This document shows, piece by piece, positions 1 through 9,655 of a stretch of 64,000 nt of DNA (its first letter is position 1; each line of letters starts with the position of its first letter). The position numbers were made by a program, and so were the translations under genes. Origin of the DNA: Photobacterium marinum (GTDB lineage: Bacteria > Pseudomonadota > Gammaproteobacteria > Enterobacterales > Vibrionaceae); assembly GCF_000331515.1 (NCBI RefSeq), contig NZ_AMZO01000007.1, forward strand, positions 1-64,000, in the 5' to 3' direction. The notes under the pieces were generated by a model that ran no database searches, was not told the DNA's origin, and saw only the letters and a list, made by a program, of their open reading frames with translations.

Positions 1-34
1 CCTCCCCATGTGAGAGTAGGACATTGCTGAACTT
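1..34 (+). rRNA. rrf: 5S ribosomal RNA, 3' end only
   Basis: The first bases match the conserved 3' arm of gammaproteobacterial 5S rRNA (CTCCCCATGTGAGAGTAGG followed by ACAT), after which the closing helix strand TGCTGAACTT ends the molecule. The rest of the gene, and presumably the rest of an rRNA operon, lies left of the window. The exact 3' end (about 34) is estimated, because the pairing 5' strand is not visible. The terminator follows within ten bases. Confidence 0.93.
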
Positions 35-41
35 CCATTCA

Positions 42-68
42 AAAACCCAGCCTTCGGCTGGGTTTTTT
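42..68 (+). terminator. Rho-independent terminator of the rRNA operon
   Basis: An 11-bp stem (AAAACCCAGCC pairing with GGCTGGGTTTT) around a UUCG-type loop is followed by a run of T. It lies directly after the 5S 3' end, as expected for an rrn operon terminator. Confidence 0.92.
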
Positions 69-171
69 CGTTTTTGCTTTATGAAAAACGATTTATCAAA
101 TTTTCTCATCTTTCCTATCTTGATTCTTAATTCTTTTTATCTTGTTTTTCTTGCGTGACTGACAAAACTTA

Positions 172-208
172 TATAGTTTTATTTAGAAATCTGGACGTCT
201 AAACATCT
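172..208 (+). promoter_or_regulatory. metA promoter with three tandem MetJ boxes
   Basis: Three adjacent 8-bp units match the met-box consensus AGACGTCT: AGAAATCT at 185-192 (6/8), GGACGTCT at 193-200 (7/8) and AAACATCT at 201-208 (6/8). Tandem 8-bp repeats are the binding pattern of the methionine repressor MetJ with S-adenosylmethionine. A possible -10 (TATAGT, 172-177) sits just upstream, so bound MetJ would cover the start of transcription. The -35 is not convincing. Confidence 0.8.
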
Positions 209-273
209 TTTTGATTAGTTTAGCTTTCATTGAAGATGTTTCGTTCGGTATAACGTTTAAGGAGTAAACCAAG

Positions 274-1215
274 ATGCCGATTAAAATTCCTGATCAATTA
301 CCTGCGACTGATATCTTGCGCCGAGAGAATATTTTTGTGATGTCGGAAGCCCGGGCTATCAGTCAGGAAATACGTCCGTTGAAAGTGCTGTTGTTAAATC
401 TGATGCCAAAAAAAATTGAGACGGAAACTCAGTTCTTGCGGCTGCTTTCTAATACACCACTGCAGGTGGATGTTGAGCTGTTGCGGATTGATAACAGGCC
501 GACAAAAAACACACCCATTGAGCATTTAGATACTTTTTACCGTCAGTTTGAGATGGTAAAAGAGCGTAATTTTGACGGCTTGATTGTAACCGGCGCACCG
601 TTAGGTCTGGTTCAGTTTGAGGATGTGCTTTACTGGGAAGAAATTCAGGCCATTTTGAACTGGGCTAAGAAGCATGTGACATCAACAATGTTTGTTTGTT
701 GGGCTGCTCAGGCTGGGCTGAAGCTGTTATATGATTTGCCTAAGCGCACCCGAAAAGAAAAGCTGTCCGGAGTGTATTCCCATAGGACACAAGATTGCTA
801 CCATCCTATCCTTCGCGGGTTTGATGATAGCTTTTGGGCTCCGCATTCGCGTTATGCAGATTTTTCTCCTGAATTTTTGGCTGAAAATACGGATCTGGAT
901 ATTCTTGCGACCTCTGATGAGGCTGGAGTTTACTTAGCTGCCACTAAAGATATGCGTAATGTCTTTGTCACCGGTCATCCTGAGTATGATGTCAGTACTT
1001 TGCATAATGAATATGTGAGGGATTTGAGGGAAGGAATGGAGCCTAATTTGCCGGTTAACTATTATCCTGATGATAATCCTGATAATACCCCAATAGCCAG
1101 TTGGCGCAGTCATGGTCATTTATTATTTTCGAACTGGCTTAACTACTGTGTTTATCAGCAAACACCGTATGATCTGGAGCATTTCTCAGAAGAGAATTTT
1201 ACCCGTGATGAGTAA
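274..1215 (+). CDS. metA: homoserine O-succinyltransferase
   Basis: MetA transfers an acyl group from acyl-CoA to the hydroxyl of homoserine, the first committed step of methionine synthesis in the cytoplasm. The 313-residue product has the family's usual length and catalytic residues: Cys142 in FVCWAAQ, and His235 and Glu237 in GHPEYD. Residue 111 is glycine (in GAPLGLVQF), which in this family goes with succinyl-CoA use, whereas glutamate there marks acetyl-CoA use. The start is fixed by AAGGAG at a normal distance upstream. The gene stands alone behind a MetJ-box array and ends at a strong two-way terminator, so methionine repression is expected. Confidence 0.97.
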   Translation: MPIKIPDQLPATDILRRENIFVMSEARAISQEIRPLKVLLLNLMPKKIETETQFLRLLSNTPLQVDVELLRIDNRPTKNTPIEHLDTFYRQFEMVKERNFDGLIVTGAPLGLVQFEDVLYWEEIQAILNWAKKHVTSTMFVCWAAQAGLKLLYDLPKRTRKEKLSGVYSHRTQDCYHPILRGFDDSFWAPHSRYADFSPEFLAENTDLDILATSDEAGVYLAATKDMRNVFVTGHPEYDVSTLHNEYVRDLREGMEPNLPVNYYPDDNPDNTPIASWRSHGHLLFSNWLNYCVYQQTPYDLEHFSEENFTRDE

Positions 1216-1243
1216 CCTCAATCACAATAAGAATATGTCATTT

Positions 1244-1272
1244 AAAAAGACCTGCAAATTGCAGGTCTTTTT
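1244..1272. terminator. two-way terminator between metA and the antiporter gene
   Basis: The stem AAAAGACCTGCA / TGCAGGTCTTTT with a 3-4 base loop has A-runs on the left and T-runs on the right. It can therefore serve both converging genes. Confidence 0.88.
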
Positions 1273-1291
1273 ACTTTCAGCAAAATGATCT

Positions 1292-2572
1292 TTAGCTGTT
1301 TTGAGCTTCCCAGGCTTTGGCTTTGTGGATTAATGGCGTGATTGTTGAACCCTGTACAAGGATTGAGAACACCACAACTGCGTAAGTCATTACCAAAATG
1401 ATCTCTTTGACATCAATGCTTTTTTCCGGAATTACGATAACGCCAGCCGGGATTGCCATTGCCATCGCTAGTGCTAATCCTCCGCGCAGACCACCCCAGG
1501 TCAGAATTCTAACTGATAGAGGGTTGTAGTCGCGATAACGCTCGAAACCGAGATAGGAGAGCTTGATACTCAGGTAGCGGCTGAGTAAGACTAGAGGAAC
1601 GGCAATTGCCATCAATACCCAGTCTTCCTGATGGAAGCTGAACTGAAGCATGCTCATACCGATCAGTAGGAACAGCACGCCATTTAGAAACTCATCAACC
1701 AGTTCCCAGAAGTGATCCAGATGGTCTTCACTCTCTTTTGAAAAGCCGATATAGCGTGTCCAGTTACCAATCATAATACCGGATACCACCATAGCCAGCG
1801 GACCGGAGACATGGATCAGATCGGCAAAGACATAACCTGCCGTTGGTATGCCGATAGTCAGTAGCAACTCCATTGAGTGGTCATTAGTCGAACTGATCAG
1901 ATAATGAAATAGCAGGCCCAGTAGGAAGCCGTAAGCAATACCACCGATCGCTTCTTGAAGGAACAACTGGCCGACACCTAGGACTGTCGGGGTTTCATTG
2001 CCGAACGCAATCGTAAACAAGGTGACAAAAATTACCAGGTCGAAACCGTCGTTAAACAGGGATTCACCTTCGATTTGTGTTGAGATACGGCGTGGTGCAT
2101 CAAGCTTTTTGACAATTGCGAGGACTGCGATAGGGTCGGTTGGCGATATCAGCGAGCCAAATAGCAGGCAGTAGATGAAATCGAACTGGATACCGATTAA
2201 CTGGCATATCCCCCAAAGCGAAAAGCCGATAAAGAAAGTGGAAAACAGAGTAGCGGCCAGAGCCAAAACCGTGATTTCCCATTTCTGCTCTTCCAGATGA
2301 GGCAGTTTGATACCGAGCCCGCCGGCGAATAACAAAAAGCCTAAAATGCCTTTCAGCAAGAAATTCTCAAAGTTGATTTCACCAAGCTGCTCAGCAGCAA
2401 TATCTTCAAGATGGAACCAGCCATTCTGACCTGCAATGACAATCCCCAGAGAAAGGACCAGTGCACCGGCTGTGATGGCAATGGTTGTCTGCATTTTTCC
2501 TATTTTGCTGTTTATAAAAGCAATAACCATTGCTGCGGCAGCAAGGAAGCAGAGGGTGCTATAGACCGACAT
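1292..2572 (-). CDS. CPA1-family Na+(K+)/H+ antiporter
   Basis: This 426-residue inner-membrane protein is made almost wholly of hydrophobic helices and belongs to the monovalent cation:proton antiporter-1 (NhaP) family, which exchanges cytoplasmic Na+ or K+ for external protons. Family marks are SPTDPIAVLAI (about 143-153, the ion-binding TDP segment), ESLFNDG (about 170-176, the FND signature whose aspartate is essential in relatives) and WGGLRGGLALAMA near residue 360. It has no C-terminal TrkA or CBS domain, so it is the short form. It converges with metA and diverges from metH. The exact cation cannot be read from sequence. Confidence 0.88.
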   Translation of the reverse strand: MSVYSTLCFLAAAAMVIAFINSKIGKMQTTIAITAGALVLSLGIVIAGQNGWFHLEDIAAEQLGEINFENFLLKGILGFLLFAGGLGIKLPHLEEQKWEITVLALAATLFSTFFIGFSLWGICQLIGIQFDFIYCLLFGSLISPTDPIAVLAIVKKLDAPRRISTQIEGESLFNDGFDLVIFVTLFTIAFGNETPTVLGVGQLFLQEAIGGIAYGFLLGLLFHYLISSTNDHSMELLLTIGIPTAGYVFADLIHVSGPLAMVVSGIMIGNWTRYIGFSKESEDHLDHFWELVDEFLNGVLFLLIGMSMLQFSFHQEDWVLMAIAVPLVLLSRYLSIKLSYLGFERYRDYNPLSVRILTWGGLRGGLALAMAMAIPAGVIVIPEKSIDVKEIILVMTYAVVVFSILVQGSTITPLIHKAKAWEAQNS

Positions 2573-2678
2573 GCGTCAACCTCGGTAATTGAAAAGAATC
2601 AGGGTTAAATTTGGTCAAAATATAAATGCATCTAGGGGAGAAAGGCTATAAAAAGTTTGAGGGAAAGCAAAAAAGAAA

Positions 2679-2702
2679 AGAGCTTTAGACGTCTAGATTT
2701 CC
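2679..2702 (+). promoter_or_regulatory. MetJ operator upstream of metH
   Basis: A perfect AGACGTCT box at 2687-2694 is flanked in register by two weaker 8-bp units (AGAGCTTT and AGATTTCC, 5/8 each). MetJ binds at least two adjacent boxes, so this array plausibly represses metH about 60 bp upstream of its start codon. The palindromic core is certain; the flanking units are inferred. Confidence 0.72.
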
Positions 2703-2756
2703 ATTTGAGCTGTGGTAGGATGTAACTCAGCTGTAACATTATAGAAGGGAAGTGAT

Positions 2757-5700
2757 GTGGTGTTAAAGGGCAAGGAATTACTACAGAAGCGGTTACAAGA
2801 GCAGATCCTGATCATTGATGGCGGGATGGGAACCATGATCCAGGGGTATAAGCTGGATGAGGGGGATTACCGTGGAAGTCGGTTTGCCGAGTGGCATAGC
2901 GATTTGAAAGGGAATAATGATTTGTTGGTGCTGACTCAGCCTCAGCTTATAAAAGAGATTCATGCGGCTTACCTTGAAGCCGGAGCGGATATTCTGGAAA
3001 CCAACACGTTTAATGCCACGAACATTGCCATGGCTGACTATGATATGGAAAGTCTCAGCGCTGAAATTAATTTTGAAGCTGCCCGGCTGGCAAGAGAGGC
3101 GGCAGATGAGTGGTCTGCGAAGACACCAGAAAAGCCGCGCTTTGTTGCTGGAGTGTTAGGTCCGACTAACCGGACTTGTTCTATCTCTCCTGATGTTAAC
3201 GACCCGGGATTTCGTAATATCACTTTTGACCTGTTGGTTGAGGCTTATTCTGAGTCAACTCGCGCCTTGATCCGTGGTGGTGTTGATATCATCCTGATTG
3301 AAACTATCTTCGATACCCTGAATGCCAAGGCCTGTGCTTTTGCGGTTGAGAGTGTGTTCGACGAGCTCGACATCACTTTACCGGTGATGATCTCCGGTAC
3401 CATTACGGATGCATCAGGGCGAACGCTTTCCGGTCAGACGACAGAAGCTTTCTATAATTCACTACGTCACGTAAAGCCGATTTCCTTTGGTCTGAACTGT
3501 GCGCTCGGCCCTGATGAGCTGCGCCAGTATGTAGAAGAACTCTCCCGTATTTCTGAATGTGCAGTGTCGGCGCACCCTAATGCCGGTCTGCCGAATGCTT
3601 TCGGTGAATATGATCTCGGGCCGGAAGAGATGGCGGCTCATATTCAGGAATGGGCGCAAAGTGGTTTTCTAAATATGGTCGGGGGATGCTGCGGTACTAC
3701 ACCTGAACATATCCGTGCCATCGCGAATGTTACTCAGGACCTTATTCCCCGTCCGTTACCGGAAATTCCTGTGGTCTGTCGGCTTTCTGGCCTTGAGCCA
3801 TTAATTATTGAGCCCGACACGTTGTTTCTCAATGTCGGGGAGCGGACCAATGTGACGGGCTCGGCTCGTTTTAAGCGACTGATCAAAGAAGATCTGTATG
3901 ACGAGGCATTGGAAGTTGCCCGTCAGCAGGTTGAGGCTGGTGCTCAGATCATCGATATCAATATGGATGAAGGAATGATCGATGCCGAGGCGGCGATGGT
4001 TCGATTCCTTAATTTGTGTGCCAGTGAGCCAGAGATCTCGAAAGTGCCGTTCATGATCGACTCATCGAAATGGGAAGTCATGGAAGCGGGCCTGAAATGT
4101 GTGCAGGGTAAACCGATTGTTAACTCGATTTCGCTTAAGGAAGGAAAAGCGAAGTTCGTTGAGCAGGCAAGGTTGATCCGCAGGTATGGTGCTGCCGTGA
4201 TCGTGATGGCATTCGATGAAACCGGGCAGGCTGATACCCGCGAGCGCAAAATTGAAATTTGTACCAATGCCTACCGTGTTTTGGTTGATGAGGTCGGTTT
4301 CCCGCCTGAAGACATCATTTTCGATCCGAACATCTTTGCTGTGGCGACGGGTATTGATGAGCATAATAACTATGCCGTTGATTTCATTGAGGCGGTTGGC
4401 GATATCAAGCGTACACTGCCACATGCGATGGTCTCCGGCGGAGTATCCAACGTATCATTCTCGTTTCGGGGTAATAACCCGGTTAGGGAAGCCATTCATG
4501 CCGTGTTTTTATATCACTGTATTAAACGGGGTATGGACATGGGGATCGTCAATGCCGGTCAGTTGGCTATCTATGATGACCTTCCGTCGGAGTTGCGTGA
4601 TGCAGTAGAAGATGTTGTCCTGAACCGCCGTTCGGACAGTACTGAACGTCTGCTGGAAATTGCGGATAAGTACCGGGATAGCGGAAAAGCTGAAGAAGAT
4701 ACTTCAGCACAGGAGTGGCGGGGCTGGCCGGTAGAGAAACGACTTGAACACGCCTTGGTGAAAGGAATTACCGAGTTTATTGTCGAAGATACCGAACAGG
4801 CACGCCAGCAGGCAAGCAAGCCGCTTGAGGTGATTGAAGGCCCGTTGATGTCTGGCATGAATGTTGTCGGTGATTTGTTCGGTGAGGGCAAGATGTTCTT
4901 ACCGCAGGTGGTGAAGTCGGCGCGGGTGATGAAACAGGCCGTGGCTTATTTGGAGCCTTTTATCAATGCCGAGAAAAAGGTGGGTAGCTCGAACGGAAAA
5001 ATCCTGCTGGCTACGGTGAAGGGAGATGTTCATGACATCGGCAAGAATATTGTCGGTGTAGTACTGCAGTGTAATAACTACGAGATTATTGATCTTGGTG
5101 TGATGGTGCCGTGCGATAAGATCCTGAAAGTGGCCAAAGAGGAAAATGTCGACATCATTGGCCTGAGTGGCTTGATCACTCCGTCTCTTGATGAAATGGT
5201 GCATGTGGCTAAAGAGATGGAGCGACAGGGATTTGATATTCCTTTGCTGATTGGTGGTGCCACAACATCAAAAGCCCATACCGCAGTCAAGATTGAACAA
5301 AACTATCATGCGCCTGTGGTTTATGTTTCGAATGCGTCTCGTGCTGTTGGTGTTTGCAGTGCGTTGCTTTCTGATGAGCAGAAACCGGCGTTTGTTGCTC
5401 GCCTGGATCGGGAATACGAAATTGTCCGCGATCAGCATATGCGCAAGAAGCCACGAACCGAGCCCATATCATTGGAGGAGGCGAGGGCTAACAAAGTCAA
5501 TCTTGATTGGGCGGCTTACACACCACCGGAGCCGGTTAAAGGTGGGGTTCATGCGTTCAGGGATTTTCCGGTTTCAACGCTTCGTCGTTATATCGACTGG
5601 ACACCTTTCTTTATGACCTGGTCCCTTAGTGGTAAATATCCGGCGATTCTTGAGCATGAACTTGTCGGGGAAGAAGCGCGCCGGTTGTTTGAAGACGCAA

Positions 5701-6431
5701 ATAACATGCTTGATGAGATTGAGCAGACCGGCATCATCCGAGCCAATGGAGTATGTGGCCTGTTTCCGGCCAATAATATTGGTGATGATATTGAAATCTA
5801 TACCGATGATTCCCGCTCAGAGGTGAGGACTGTGCTGAGGGGGTTACGTCAGCAGAGCCGGAAACCCAAAGGTGCTAACTACTGCTTGTCTGATTATATA
5901 GCTCCGAAAGAGAGCGGTAAGGCGGATTGGATCGGCGCGTTTGCGGTGACCGGTGGTATCGGTGAGGCGGATCTGGCTGAGCAGTTCAAAGCCTGCGGTG
6001 ATGATTACAATGCCATCATGATCCAGGCGGTGGCGGATCGCCTGGCAGAGGCTTTTGCTGAGTGTATGCACGAGATGGTGCGCAAGGAAATTTGGGGCTA
6101 TGTGCCGGATGAAGCGCTGACTAACGAATCGCTGATCCGAGAAAAGTACCAAGGGATCCGGCCGGCTCCTGGTTATCCTGCTTGCCCTGAGCATACCGAG
6201 AAAGGTGAGATCTGGTCTTTGTTGGATGTGGAAGCGAATACCGGTATGACGCTGACCGAAAGCTATGCGATGTGGCCGGGGGCGGCGGTTTCCGGCTGGT
6301 ATTTCTCTCATCCGGAGTCGCGCTATTTTGCGGTAGCACAAATTCAACCGGACCAGCGTGACAGTTATGCAGAGCGAAAAGGGTGGGATTTGGTTGAGGC
6401 AGAGAAGTGGCTTGGGCCGAATCTTCACTAA
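2757..6431 (+). CDS. metH: cobalamin-dependent methionine synthase
   Basis: MetH methylates homocysteine to methionine using methylcobalamin and methyltetrahydrofolate. The 1224-residue product matches the four-module E. coli enzyme (about 1227 aa): a homocysteine domain (1-350) with zinc cysteines in GLNCALG and GGCCGTT (about 308-314), a pterin domain opening with [12 protein letters not shown], a cobalamin domain with the base-off motif HDIGKNI and axial His759, and the C-terminal AdoMet reactivation domain containing [12 protein letters not shown]. The start is GTG at 2757, or the next codon GTG at 2760, both placed suitably after GAAGGGA (2744-2750). The gene is single, with its own MetJ operator and terminator. 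Confidence 0.98.
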   Translation: MVLKGKELLQKRLQEQILIIDGGMGTMIQGYKLDEGDYRGSRFAEWHSDLKGNNDLLVLTQPQLIKEIHAAYLEAGADILETNTFNATNIAMADYDMESLSAEINFEAARLAREAADEWSAKTPEKPRFVAGVLGPTNRTCSISPDVNDPGFRNITFDLLVEAYSESTRALIRGGVDIILIETIFDTLNAKACAFAVESVFDELDITLPVMISGTITDASGRTLSGQTTEAFYNSLRHVKPISFGLNCALGPDELRQYVEELSRISECAVSAHPNAGLPNAFGEYDLGPEEMAAHIQEWAQSGFLNMVGGCCGTTPEHIRAIANVTQDLIPRPLPEIPVVCRLSGLEPLIIEPDTLFLNVGERTNVTGSARFKRLIKEDLYDEALEVARQQVEAGAQIIDINMDEGMIDAEAAMVRFLNLCASEPEISKVPFMIDSSKWEVMEAGLKCVQGKPIVNSISLKEGKAKFVEQARLIRRYGAAVIVMAFDETGQADTRERKIEICTNAYRVLVDEVGFPPEDIIFDPNIFAVATGIDEHNNYAVDFIEAVGDIKRTLPHAMVSGGVSNVSFSFRGNNPVREAIHAVFLYHCIKRGMDMGIVNAGQLAIYDDLPSELRDAVEDVVLNRRSDSTERLLEIADKYRDSGKAEEDTSAQEWRGWPVEKRLEHALVKGITEFIVEDTEQARQQASKPLEVIEGPLMSGMNVVGDLFGEGKMFLPQVVKSARVMKQAVAYLEPFINAEKKVGSSNGKILLATVKGDVHDIGKNIVGVVLQCNNYEIIDLGVMVPCDKILKVAKEENVDIIGLSGLITPSLDEMVHVAKEMERQGFDIPLLIGGATTSKAHTAVKIEQNYHAPVVYVSNASRAVGVCSALLSDEQKPAFVARLDREYEIVRDQHMRKKPRTEPISLEEARANKVNLDWAAYTPPEPVKGGVHAFRDFPVSTLRRYIDWTPFFMTWSLSGKYPAILEHELVGEEARRLFEDANNMLDEIEQTGIIRANGVCGLFPANNIGDDIEIYTDDSRSEVRTVLRGLRQQSRKPKGANYCLSDYIAPKESGKADWIGAFAVTGGIGEADLAEQFKACGDDYNAIMIQAVADRLAEAFAECMHEMVRKEIWGYVPDEALTNESLIREKYQGIRPAPGYPACPEHTEKGEIWSLLDVEANTGMTLTESYAMWPGAAVSGWYFSHPESRYFAVAQIQPDQRDSYAERKGWDLVEAEKWLGPNLH

Positions 6432-6446
6432 TCATCCTGTGATATA

Positions 6447-6475
6447 AAAGGCGCTCATGGAGCGCCTTTATTTTT
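6447..6475. terminator. two-way terminator between metH and lysC
   Basis: Perfect 10-bp stem AAAGGCGCTC / GAGCGCCTTT with loop ATG, then ATTTTT on the right and A-rich sequence on the left. It separates the convergent genes metH and lysC. Confidence 0.88.
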
Positions 6476-6490
6476 CCGGTCGTTTACTTG

Positions 6491-7873
6491 TTATTCAAAC
6501 AGGGCGTGGTGGAGTGTTTTGACGGCTTCGCGTGATTCGTTGGTTTTGACCAAAAAGCACAGGTTATGTGTACTGGCTCCAAAGCAAATCATACGTGGGC
6601 TGTATTGCTCGAGCGTACCAAAGACTTGCGTTGCGGCTCCCGGAGCCTCACCCAGTTTGTTCCCAATCAGTGCTACCAGGCAAAGATCCTGTTCAACGTC
6701 GACCCGACATAATTGGTTGAGCTCTTCAATTGCTGCAACCGGTAGCGTCGGCGCACCACCGCCGGTGTCTGTTTGATCCAGAGTCAATGAAACGCTAACT
6801 TCGGAGGTGGTGATCAGATCAATCGATATTTTATACTTGGCTAGAATACGAAAGACTTCTGCCAGAAAGCCATAGGCATGGAACATATTCAGACTGGTCA
6901 GGGTTACCATTGTTTGGTTGCATCGCAATGCCAGAGCCCGGAATTTCGGAGGTTGCTCGACATGCTCGCGGATCCAGGTCCCGCCTTGTTCCGGTGCTTT
7001 TGATGAGCCGATAAAAACAGGGATCTGTTGGCGAATAGCTGGAACCAGGGTTGAAGGATGCAGTATTTTGGCTCCGAAATTGGCCATTTCGGAGGCTTCA
7101 CAGAAGCTGATTTCCTTGATTGGCTGCGCGGTGGCGGCCAGTCGGGGATCGGTGGAATACATGCCCGGAACATCGGTCCATATTTCTAGGTTGTCGGCTT
7201 GAATGGCTTCTGCAATCAGGGCTGCACTATAATCACTGCCTCCGCGCCCCAGAGTTGTGGTTGTTCCATTGTCAGCTGAGCCGATAAAGCCCTGAGACAC
7301 AATGATCTGATCGTTAGTCAGCAAGGGATTGAGTTGTGATTCGGCCTGCTGGCGGATCGCATCGGTGTCAGGTATGGCTTTACCAAACTGACTGTCGGTT
7401 TTCATTACTGAGCGAATATCAAAGCGCAGCGCACGGGCACCCATTTCATTAAGGATTTGGGCAAATAGGTAAGTCGACAGTAATTCGCCATGCGAAACAA
7501 GTTGATCGGTTAATTGTGCAGAAGGGTTGTGGACTGCTTGCGTAGCAAGGGCGGCAACATCGTTAAGCAAGCGTTGGATATCACCAGAAACCGTTTCCGG
7601 GTTGGAAAGTTGACTAAGAATGTTCTGGTGGATTGTCTGAAGTTGCTGTAGCCGTTGTGAGCGCTGTTCGCTATCGGCAATTCCATTTGCTAGCTCAACC
7701 AGCAGGTTAGTAACACCGGAACACGCACTGATCAGCACCACTTTGGCTGATGGATTTTCCTTAATAATCGACGCGCTACGGCTCATGGCGGCATGATCGG
7801 CTACGCTGGTACCGCCAAATTTCGCTACGGTGAGCGGAGGAGGAACAGTAAAGTTATTATCAACAAAGCTCAA
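6491..7873 (-). CDS. lysC: lysine-sensitive aspartokinase III
   Basis: LysC phosphorylates L-aspartate with ATP, the first step of the aspartate pathway to lysine, threonine and methionine. The 460-residue protein has the kinase motif KFGGTSVAD near residue 18, the substrate segment TTTLGRGGSDYSA, and paired C-terminal ACT domains (about 310-460, including SLNMFHAYGFLAEVF and IDLITTSEVSVSLTL) that bind lysine in the E. coli enzyme. The start is TTG: no ATG or GTG lies between an in-frame upstream stop and the essential kinase motif, and GGGAG sits seven bases before the TTG. The weak start codon and the upstream lysine riboswitch together suggest control at translation initiation. Confidence 0.96.
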   Translation of the reverse strand: MSFVDNNFTVPPPLTVAKFGGTSVADHAAMSRSASIIKENPSAKVVLISACSGVTNLLVELANGIADSEQRSQRLQQLQTIHQNILSQLSNPETVSGDIQRLLNDVAALATQAVHNPSAQLTDQLVSHGELLSTYLFAQILNEMGARALRFDIRSVMKTDSQFGKAIPDTDAIRQQAESQLNPLLTNDQIIVSQGFIGSADNGTTTTLGRGGSDYSAALIAEAIQADNLEIWTDVPGMYSTDPRLAATAQPIKEISFCEASEMANFGAKILHPSTLVPAIRQQIPVFIGSSKAPEQGGTWIREHVEQPPKFRALALRCNQTMVTLTSLNMFHAYGFLAEVFRILAKYKISIDLITTSEVSVSLTLDQTDTGGGAPTLPVAAIEELNQLCRVDVEQDLCLVALIGNKLGEAPGAATQVFGTLEQYSPRMICFGASTHNLCFLVKTNESREAVKTLHHALFE

Positions 7874-7991
7874 AATGAGTCTCCCAGGATGAATAAATAA
7901 ATTTCAATGCCCAGGGGGGAATATGCGGGAATAATCCCGACAAAAATGTCAGGAGAGCAACAAATAGTTAAGATATAAATCTGTACAACAA

Positions 7992-8174
7992 CCAGAAGCC
8001 CTCCACCTACCGGAACCATTATGCCCGGTAAGGTGACAGCCAGAAGGATTCAACCTTCTAAGCCGATATGCCATGCCCCCTGTCATGTCATATCTCGGCG
8101 TTACACCCCCTCTCAAGGCTGCATTGGGGTGGGGCCCCGCAACCATAGATACCTGGGTAACGCACCTCTTCTGT
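7992..8174 (-). ncRNA. lysine riboswitch (L box) in the lysC leader
   Basis: Read on the minus strand, the leader carries the L-box core: a P1 helix formed by CAGAAG and CTTCTG at its two ends, the invariant AGAGGTGCG, a GCCGAGATATG...CATATCGGC hairpin, AGAAGG...CCTTCT, and ACCTTACCGG...CCGGTAGGT. These match the five-way junction of lysine-binding riboswitches. It lies about 120 bases upstream of lysC. The gap holds a hairpin, TCCTGACA / TGTCGGGA with a TTTT loop, and a small CGGGA / TCCCG hairpin, but no clear T-run terminator. This favours translational control, which is an inference. Confidence 0.95.
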
Positions 8175-8223
8175 TTTTCCCCTGATGTCAAACAAACATC
8201 AGGTTGAACAAAAAGTGTTCTTC

Positions 8224-8253
8224 ATTGAAGCCGATTTTCCCGTGCATTGTCAA
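8224..8253 (-). promoter_or_regulatory. candidate lysC promoter
   Basis: On the minus strand a consensus -35, TTGACA (8248-8253), is followed after 18 bases by TTCAAT (4/6 to TATAAT, 8224-8229). Transcription would start near 8216, placing the whole riboswitch in the leader. The rest of this intergenic stretch, up to the aminotransferase start at 8473, shows nothing else I can name. Confidence 0.5.
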
Positions 8254-8472
8254 TGTCTGTTTGAGAATTTATGCAAAGAAAATGCAATAGCTGATCTGAG
8301 CGTGATGTGATTGTTTGCTTAACATGAAGATTCTTCTGATACTCTTATGTTACGTCTATGAAAATGCAGGGGCCTTTGATTATTTGTCTTAGGTATCACT
8401 GTCTGAAAAAGCATTCCCGCCCTACCAGTATTTCTCAGGGAATCTCGAACTCTTACTCAGGGAGAAACAATA

Positions 8473-9591
8473 ATGACTATCGGTAGTTTTTATCCGCCAC
8501 AGCGAACTTTGATGGGGCCGGGCCCGTCAGATATCTATCCTCAGGTGCTTCAGGCATTAAGCCGTCCGACCATTGGCCATCTTGATCCTAAGTTCATCGG
8601 TATGATGGATGAGCTCAAACAGCTGTTGCAGTATGCATTCCAGACTTCCAATACTTTCACGATAGCGGTGTCTGCTCCGGGAAGTGCCGGCATGGAAGCT
8701 TGTTTCGTCAACCTGGTTGAGCCGGGGGATAAAGTCATTGTCTGCCGTAATGGTGTATTCGGTGATCGCATGCGTGAAAATGTTGAGCGTTGTGGCGGTG
8801 AAGCGGTCATGGTCGACAATGCCTGGGGTAAGCCGGTCGATCCTAAGCTGGTGGAGCAGGCATTGGATGATAACCCGGATGCGAAGATTGTTGCTTTCGT
8901 ACATGCCGAAACATCGACCGGGGCATTGAGTGATGCCAAAGCGCTTTCTGAACTGGCCCGTCGGTACGATTGCCTGACGATTGTCGATGCGGTAACTTCG
9001 CTGGGCGGTGTGCCATTGCTGGTGGATGAGTGGCAATTGGATGCAGTGTATTCCGGTAGCCAAAAGTGCCTGTCGTGTGTGCCGGGCTTGTCACCACTGA
9101 CGTTTTCCCAGCGTGCGGTTGATAAGATCCAAAGTCGTTCGACGCCGGTTCAGAGCTGGTTTCTGGATCAGAGCCTGGTACTGGGTTACTGGAGTGGAGA
9201 GGGTAAGCGAAGCTATCACCACACTGCGCCGGTTAACAGCTTGTATGCTCTGCATGAAGCTTTGGTTTTGCTGCAGAATGAAGGGCTGGAAAATGCGTGG
9301 CAACGCCATCGCGATGTCCATCTTGAACTCAGAGAAGGCCTCGAAAAACTGGGTATTGAATTTGTAGTTGATGAAGAACACCGTCTGCCGCAGCTAAATG
9401 CTGTGTACATTCCGGATGGTGTTGATGATGCGCTGGTTCGCCAGACTTTGCTGGAGCGATATAACCTGGAAATCGGAGCCGGATTAGGTGCGCTGGTCGG
9501 TAAGGCGTGGCGTATTGGTTTGATGGGTTATGCGGCCCGCAGTGAAAACGTAGCATTGTGCCTGAAAGCGCTGGAAACAACCCTGAAATAA
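8473..9591 (+). CDS. class V aminotransferase (alanine/serine-glyoxylate type)
   Basis: This is a 372-residue PLP-dependent class V aminotransferase. The lysine expected to hold PLP is Lys198 in SGSQKCLS, preceded by the cofactor aspartate in TIVDAVTSLGG (about 169-179). The N-terminal LMGPGPSD and the HAETSTG segment are typical of alanine-glyoxylate and serine-glyoxylate aminotransferases, which move an amino group onto glyoxylate to form glycine. A homologue holds the same place beside lysC in Vibrio cholerae. GGGAG precedes the ATG. The gene stands alone with its own terminator. The real amino donor is unknown, and purine-catabolic relatives look similar. Confidence 0.85.
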   Translation: MTIGSFYPPQRTLMGPGPSDIYPQVLQALSRPTIGHLDPKFIGMMDELKQLLQYAFQTSNTFTIAVSAPGSAGMEACFVNLVEPGDKVIVCRNGVFGDRMRENVERCGGEAVMVDNAWGKPVDPKLVEQALDDNPDAKIVAFVHAETSTGALSDAKALSELARRYDCLTIVDAVTSLGGVPLLVDEWQLDAVYSGSQKCLSCVPGLSPLTFSQRAVDKIQSRSTPVQSWFLDQSLVLGYWSGEGKRSYHHTAPVNSLYALHEALVLLQNEGLENAWQRHRDVHLELREGLEKLGIEFVVDEEHRLPQLNAVYIPDGVDDALVRQTLLERYNLEIGAGLGALVGKAWRIGLMGYAARSENVALCLKALETTLK

Positions 9592-9614
9592 TTGGTAACA
9601 GGCTCGAACAGAAT

Positions 9615-9647
9615 AAAAACGGCTACTTTTTGGTAGCCGTTTTTTTG
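9615..9647. terminator. two-way terminator, aminotransferase / PglL gene
   Basis: Perfect 12-bp stem AAAAACGGCTAC / GTAGCCGTTTTT with a 6-base loop and further T residues, between two convergent genes. Confidence 0.9.
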
Positions 9648-9655
9648 ATTCACCC

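Noticed and set aside
5844-6428. 194-residue reading frame opposite the end of metH
   Set aside because: It lies wholly inside metH on the other strand, has no ribosome site and no family features; it is a by-product of the coding bias of metH.
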